From the NCBI GenBank assembly GCA_903813345.2, contig CAIIXF020000012.1, forward strand, positions 4,569,318 to 4,633,317: a stretch of 64,000 bases of DNA, given 5' to 3'. A program made the position numbers and the translations under genes. Shown here in pieces: positions 58,792 to 64,000 of this stretch. Position 1 is the stretch's first letter; the number at the start of each line of letters is the position of its first letter. The DNA comes from Owenia fusiformis (Eukaryota; Annelida; Polychaeta; Sabellida; Oweniidae). The notes below the pieces were generated by a model. The model saw nothing but the letters and a program-made list of their open reading frames with translations. It did not search any database and was not told where the DNA came from.

Positions 58792-59188
58792 CTGATACCT
58801 GAAGCTCTCTGATGCGGTAACTTATAGCCTGAATATATGCCGTGACAACCAGCTCCACATCATTGCATATCTAGTCCTTGCATTTAAAATGTCTTATCCT
58901 ACATTTTTAAGTGAAGTGAATTTTCCTTTAATGATACTTGTATATATTTTTAAATACTTGTTAATATTTTTATATATTTATATGTTAATATGTTGTCGTT
59001 ATTTATTTTATATAATAGGTTTATATGATATCACTGTTTCATGTTGAAGTATATTCTTTGTTTTGCATGTCTAAATTATTCTATCATTGTTGAATTTTAT
59101 TTATTTTTATCATGTTATATCGAAATCGCTCTCTGGAAATTATTACCTTTATTTTTTACTTAATGTTGTTAGTATTTGTTGGTTTTAA

Positions 59189-59194
59189 AATAAA
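59189..59194 (+). terminator. AATAAA polyadenylation signal
   Basis: AATAAA about 0.49 kb after the collagen stop, followed by a T-rich stretch. It is a good candidate 3' end of the gene. Confidence 0.55.
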
Positions 59195-60416
59195 GTATAT
59201 TTTATTTGATGTACTTGATTGTTGTGTAATATTTAATTTAAAACCACGTATTATTACGAAATTAATGAAACTAGAGTATCCGTAAACCATGTGATGCCAA
59301 GATGTTACAAAAAAAACAATAAAATAATATTCTCCATAAGCTTACATTATCTGACATAATTAAATGAATACGGCAAACAATGAAAGGCATCAAAGCATTT
59401 TATTTATATAAAACATAAAAGTATTTTCTACTTTCAACCTATGCCGCTGAGACAATTACACCCTTGTGAAATAAAAGGTGAATGGCAAGATTCGTATGCC
59501 TACGGACCTAAATGGTGATGTTGACTATTGAGGTTCCTGAAACTTTTTGGTCCGTTACGATTATATTCAGACTGCTTGTGCACCTTGTAACCGACTGCCT
59601 AGACCTATGAAGAAATGATGCATTTAAATGACAAACTCGGGACTCCATGGTTTGTTGGTGTGTAAGGTACGAGGTTATTGTACGAGAGCCTTACACCGAG
59701 GCAGACAGTTTAGTTTATATAGTTTATCAAACTGTCATAAATTAAAATACAATACTAAAATGCACTAAAACATGTATCCGATGCGTGGGACACTTATGCA
59801 AAATACGTTGATAGATACTTTTATAAATATTTAGCAACTTGCTGAATATTTTAAAAACTTGACTAGCTTATTTTCTAATAACATTTTGTTGTAATTGTCA
59901 TATTGAACATGTCAATACAATATTGTAACATTATGTTCTACATACACGGTATACACGATTCTACTGTCTGACACTGAGACTAGTTTGATTAAATAGTGAA
60001 TTTGCTTCTTCGGAAATATAAAAATTCTGAATCGAAAACCGTAATCTTTAACTCCTTTTGTCACATGTACAGTAGAAATACGTACATCGCGTTCTTTCCT
60101 AATGGTCAATAGCTCTTATTAGTGGATTCTCCGTGACTTTCATAGTAGTTGTCTAAAATCCCCACATCTGCTCTTACTGGCAAACTTGGACACATTTCCC
60201 CTCTTTAAATTGTCCTCATTCAAATGACACCCTTTGCCGATTTATATGGTCATAAGCCAGAACCCAGTAACCAGAATCGCTGATGTTTGCAGACATTTTC
60301 TGTATTTTCTATATTTCATAATTCAACGACAGTTATAACTCCTTGAGAGTGGTGGAATATGTATGGGTTTAAACTCAGGGCTAAATAAATTGTGGATGAA
60401 TTTAAAGCATTGTATT
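59195..60416. other. Non-coding interval
   Basis: AT-rich; no exon or repeat that I can support. Confidence 0.4.
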
Positions 60417-60421
60417 GATAG

Positions 60422-60579
60422 CACTGGCGGAACCAGAAGCTAACAAGGGGAGGGGCCACATTTCGAGGAAAAAAGCGCGTAAAAAATGTGGGCCCCTAAA
60501 ACCAAAGATTGGGTTCAAATTTTGAAAATTTAACGCCCAAAAAGGCCACCATGCACCCCCCCACCTGGATTCGCCAGTG
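60422..60579. mobile_element. 158-bp MITE (CACTGGCGG...), 5-bp target duplication
   Basis: Ends CACTGGCGGAACCAG and CTGGATTCGCCAGTG (two mismatches over 15 bp). Flanked by GATAG (60417-60421, 60580-60584). No coding capacity. Confidence 0.85.
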
Positions 60580-61244
60580 GATAGTGTATTTGGATGAGGG
60601 CGTAGCAAGATGTCAAGCGTACAAGACATGTGCATGAGTGCGTAAAATCACCCACAATTCATCGAGTAATTACATGAGTGTCCAAAACTGATCACTTTTA
60701 ACACTGTGGCTAGTCGATCTATGTGGATGCAGTCATTTATATGTAATGTATCGTGGGTGCTCGCGTACATTATAGGGAATGGGATCATTGCAAAAATATG
60801 ACAGCAAATCGAGGTAAATGATCTCAGAGTTTCTACTTAACATCGTGACTTGAAATCTTGCATACATATTCAATATACATAGTATGACAATGTGTGAAAG
60901 TCTCAGCTACCATATTCCTGTTATAGGGAAGATATTTGAAAAACATTTCGTAAACGTCAACATATATGTATAAAATGGATGCACCTATGTATCATTTGGA
61001 TTCAGAACGGTAACAAATGGATGCTTTAATAAATTATACTTTTATCATGATGATTTATTTACTGATGGACAACTGGCCAGATTTTCTTTGTATCCATTGT
61101 TTGAATCATTCCTCATTCAGTAAAGTAATTAACCACCCCATTAGAAGTAGTCTAAAGACACCCTCATGAAAAATTGAAAATACCATATATAAACCCATCA
61201 ACTGGAAAATGCCATTACAGATGATAAAAAGGACCCACGGTCCT

Positions 61245-62240
61245 GTGCTCACGCAGTGTAGAACCTTCAGAGGAATGTATATCCTGATTTTCAAACAAAA
61301 GTATTGGTAAATATGAGATCAATAAAAGATGAGTCCTTTGTTGTTGGTTCAGATATGATTTCTTGTAGTCAAAGGAAAAACTATGAATTTGACCTAGATT
61401 TTGACCTAGGCCTTTTAGTGTCAAAATTTTGAAGGAAAGTAGATTTTGAGGACGGCTTCTATTGTAGATTCTTATTAAGTTGGCTGCAGCCAAGCTGTAT
61501 CTAGTGTTGTGATGTTACAATTGATAATTTTCTCAAGCCCCATTGACTTAACATGGGATACCAAAATAGCGATTTTTGAGATTTCAAAATGCCATAACTT
61601 CCGAACCGGAAGTCGGATCAAAATCTGGTTTGCAGATTCGGATTCCTTGGACAATTCTTCACATATTTCATAACTCATACATTGAATTCCAAGAACTTTT
61701 TTATTGTGACCTACTTTTCGGATGCCATATCTCAAATAAAAAAAGTGATCAAAACAACTTGCCTGTAGGGATTAGCTTTTTTCCAAGGAACATGATTAAA
61801 AACGGAGCAAAAATATTAAAGGACGACAGAGAAAATTGAAAAAATGACAAAGTACTGGATTTGACCTAGTTCTTGACCTTTGACCTAGATTAAACCTGAT
61901 TAGACCTAGATCTGGACTTGGGCCTGAACTGGACCTTGACTTGGACCTGGACCTGGACCTGGACTGGTATTTTTTCAATCTTTTCTTCACTTCTCTTGAC
62001 TTTCTATAAGGCTATCATCAGATCGATTTTTCTCGAAATTTAAAAATCAGCAATTTCTTCAAAACCGGCCGAACTTGGGAAATGGCAATGATAGGTCAAA
62101 TAGACATTATGGATATGCATAAAATGAATGTGAAAATGACTCAATCCAGATAGCAGTTTTAATTTGTGCAGCCAATGTTGACAGACGGACGGACCAACGG
62201 ACGGACAAACGGACGGACGCCTGGTCGACCCCATAGGCTA
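61245..62240. repeat. Diverged TGACCT/GACCTGG repeat with ACGG microsatellite
   Basis: The start (GTAGAACCTTCAGAGGAATG) matches the landmark of the repeat at 540-2413. TGACCTAG motifs follow at 61385-61410 and 61855-61890, then a GACCTG(G) tract at 61920-61975. It closes with an ACGG microsatellite (62184-62220). Confidence 0.65.
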
Positions 62241-62395
62241 AAAAACTATGGTTTTATCGCTAATAATGTTAATTTGAAAAACGGGTCCATAACATGTAAT
62301 GATGACAATGAAAATGTTCAAATTAGGTTCGCCAATGAAGTGAATTGAGAGCAAAAGACCCATCGACCCACAGAATACCCACAAATCAAGTTTCA

Positions 62396-62947
62396 TAGCC
62401 TTGCCCAAGTTCTATTATGACCGCCTTGTACCCAAGAGAAAGCCACGTGCATTACCAACCCAATGTTTTTGTCGGTAAAATTTGACAAATCAACGACGGC
62501 CCTACATTGTCGGACTAGGTCTTTGTGCATTTCCATCGCGAATTCAGTTTTGATTTGAATCAACATTGAATTGCATGATTTCATTTAGACGAGTATTAAT
62601 GACTGCTTACATTCAAATGTACATTTAATAACATTAATATATTGTAACTCTCAAGAAACACTCGATCACATCATTGAATTTCAAGTCCTAGACCGGTAGT
62701 TTGCTTTTTTATGCAGGTCAACCTGATAACGTTTTGATTGGTCGATCAGCCTGAAGTCACACGTTGTGTCCATGTCCATATTGTCAATCAATATGGTTTT
62801 GCGATACCCTTAGGTAGCCTAGGTATTATGGGAATCTCGGAACCGCTGAGTAACTTAGCATAATATCAGCGATGATGCATTGGATTGTACAAGGTGGTAA
62901 TAATTCAAGATCAGATAAGTAAATAAATACCGACTTGGGCAAGGCTA
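62396..62947. mobile_element. MITE C, copy 2, 9-bp target duplication
   Basis: Same ends as 21422-22129 (TAGCCTTGCCC...), 552 bp. Flanked by CAAGTTTCA (62387-62395, 62948-62956). Inserted in the interior of the Transib-like element. Confidence 0.9.
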
Positions 62948-63724
62948 CAAGTTTCAGAGCCATTAACATTCCTTGAAAGTGACAATGAGCGTCCAACAGA
63001 TGGACCATCCGTAAATCTTGATGATTTTGTCAGCTCAGCTGAACGAGCCTCCAGATTCCTTGAAACAAATGACCATAATTCAAGAATAATATTATCTATT
63101 TACAATTTTTTGAAATCGTGGTAAGTGGAATCTTTCCAATTACCAATATAGCATTATTATTGTTTTTGGACACTGTGGATTAAAATATTAAAAATACACA
63201 CATTCAAAATGATTCAATTGAAACCTAGCCAGTCTGTTCAATAAATCCAATCAGAACGTCTATTAATCCACATGATACATCATAATTAAATTGCTTTTTT
63301 AAAGCGGATATTTCATAACATAACCCCAAAAATATTATAGAACGCATTGTATTCGTATTTTACTTCACACAGACATATTTGTGTATGTGAAATAATTATA
63401 TTACTTGAATTTTTTATTCCCCATTACAAGGTAAACCTATGGCAAATTATACATACCTTCTCACAGCTATGAGCGAGATGATAAAACTGGTCGAGTGAAC
63501 TAGTTTGAGTTATGCTATTCTCCGTAAAAATATCAGAGAATGTGTGTTTATAGCGTAGCTTTGTTTTTGTAAATCAATGAAGTATGATATACACGGATGA
63601 GTAAATATAGATTATTTAAACAGAAGTGCAAAATTCTTCCATTGAAAAGTACAGAGGCGGGTACTCACGAAACATTACATGTGCCTGACTGCATCCACAT
63701 AGATCGACTAGCCACAGTGTTTAA

Positions 63725-64000
63725 AAAATTCATTTTCTTATGACTTTACAAAATGTCTAAATATAGATAATGGTCATTAAAATAAGATGATGGAAACATG
63801 GCTGTTGGGCGAACTTAACAATATCTGTGTTGCAGTTGGTCTACCATGATTCAATTTCTTTAAAACCAGCCCCCTATACTGAATATAAATATATATAAAA
63901 TGCTAAAACATTTCACTTCGCAATGTACCTTTGTGTGATTATAAACCAAATTATATTCTAGCTCAGCCAATATACTTTATCATTGTACAGTCTAATGTAT
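63725..64000. other. Flanking AT-rich sequence
   Basis: Nothing recognisable. Confidence 0.3.

Larger units (their letters stand above)
60702..63719. mobile_element. Transib/RAG-type non-autonomous element (CACTGTG...CACAGTG)
   Basis: The left end CACTGTGGCTAGTCGATC and the right end are perfect complements over about 34 bp, with weaker similarity for another 40. Flanked by the 5-bp duplication TTTAA (60697-60701, 63720-63724). CACTGTG fits the CACWRTG heptamer of Transib TIRs and of recombination signals, and the 5-bp duplication fits too. No RSS-like nonamer is seen. The interior holds TGACCT-repeat sequence (61245-62240) and MITE C copy 2; no transposase frame is recognisable. Confidence 0.82.

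Noticed and set aside
60702-63719. True recombination signal sequence with nonamer
   Set aside because: Only the heptamer is present; no ACAAAAACC-like nonamer at 12 or 23 bp.

Overview
The window looks like nuclear DNA of an invertebrate animal, most likely marine. It has AT-rich introns with GT/AG borders, calcium-binding EGF exons, a membrane collagen, a glycosyltransferase family 49 (GT49) gene, TGACCT-rich dispersed repeats, GACGG microsatellites and very many non-autonomous DNA transposons. The TGACCT/GACGG repeats recall molluscan genomes, but the phylum cannot be fixed from sequence alone. No RNA gene and no CRISPR array was seen.

Layout. 1-2413: TGACCT-rich repeat with three units of about 450 bp, ending in a GC-rich hairpin. 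3325-4048 (minus): a frameshifted Cys/His-rich gene remnant. 4430-4775: a 29-bp minisatellite. 6590-19494: a complete Ty3/Gypsy-type LTR retrotransposon with 2.4-kb near-identical LTRs, 4-bp target duplication, primer site, polypurine tract and one intact 2637-codon gag-pol frame, carrying a long C-terminal extension with a C2H2 zinc finger. 19644-22378: a fold-back DNA transposon that itself received two other transposons. 22531-29007 (minus): a nine-exon GT49-like type II membrane glycosyltransferase gene, reconstructed from splice sites with every phase consistent (463 aa); a second copy of the fold-back element sits in its intron 7. 29008-43240: gene-poor DNA holding a run of four miniature transposons at 37.9-40.6 kb. 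44076-58703 (plus): a ten-exon membrane collagen gene (about 1917 aa) with an N-terminal hydrophobic segment, a furin-type site, about 1400 residues of Gly-X-Thr-rich collagen, three EGF modules, more collagen, one transmembrane helix and a cytoplasmic tail; all its introns are phase 1. 60422-63719: two more elements with CAC...GTG ends and 5-bp target duplications, one with ends CACTGTG/CACAGTG as in Transib/RAG-type transposons.

The two host genes both appear to act in the secretory pathway or at the cell surface: a Golgi-type glycosyltransferase and a Thr-rich membrane collagen that could be a heavily O-glycosylated matrix or adhesion protein. A functional link between them is only speculation. 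The strongest new observations are (1) the GXT membrane collagen, (2) at least five insertions with CAC...GTG ends and 5-bp duplications, including an RSS-heptamer-like one, nested into a layered history, and (3) the young LTR element with a zinc-finger tail.
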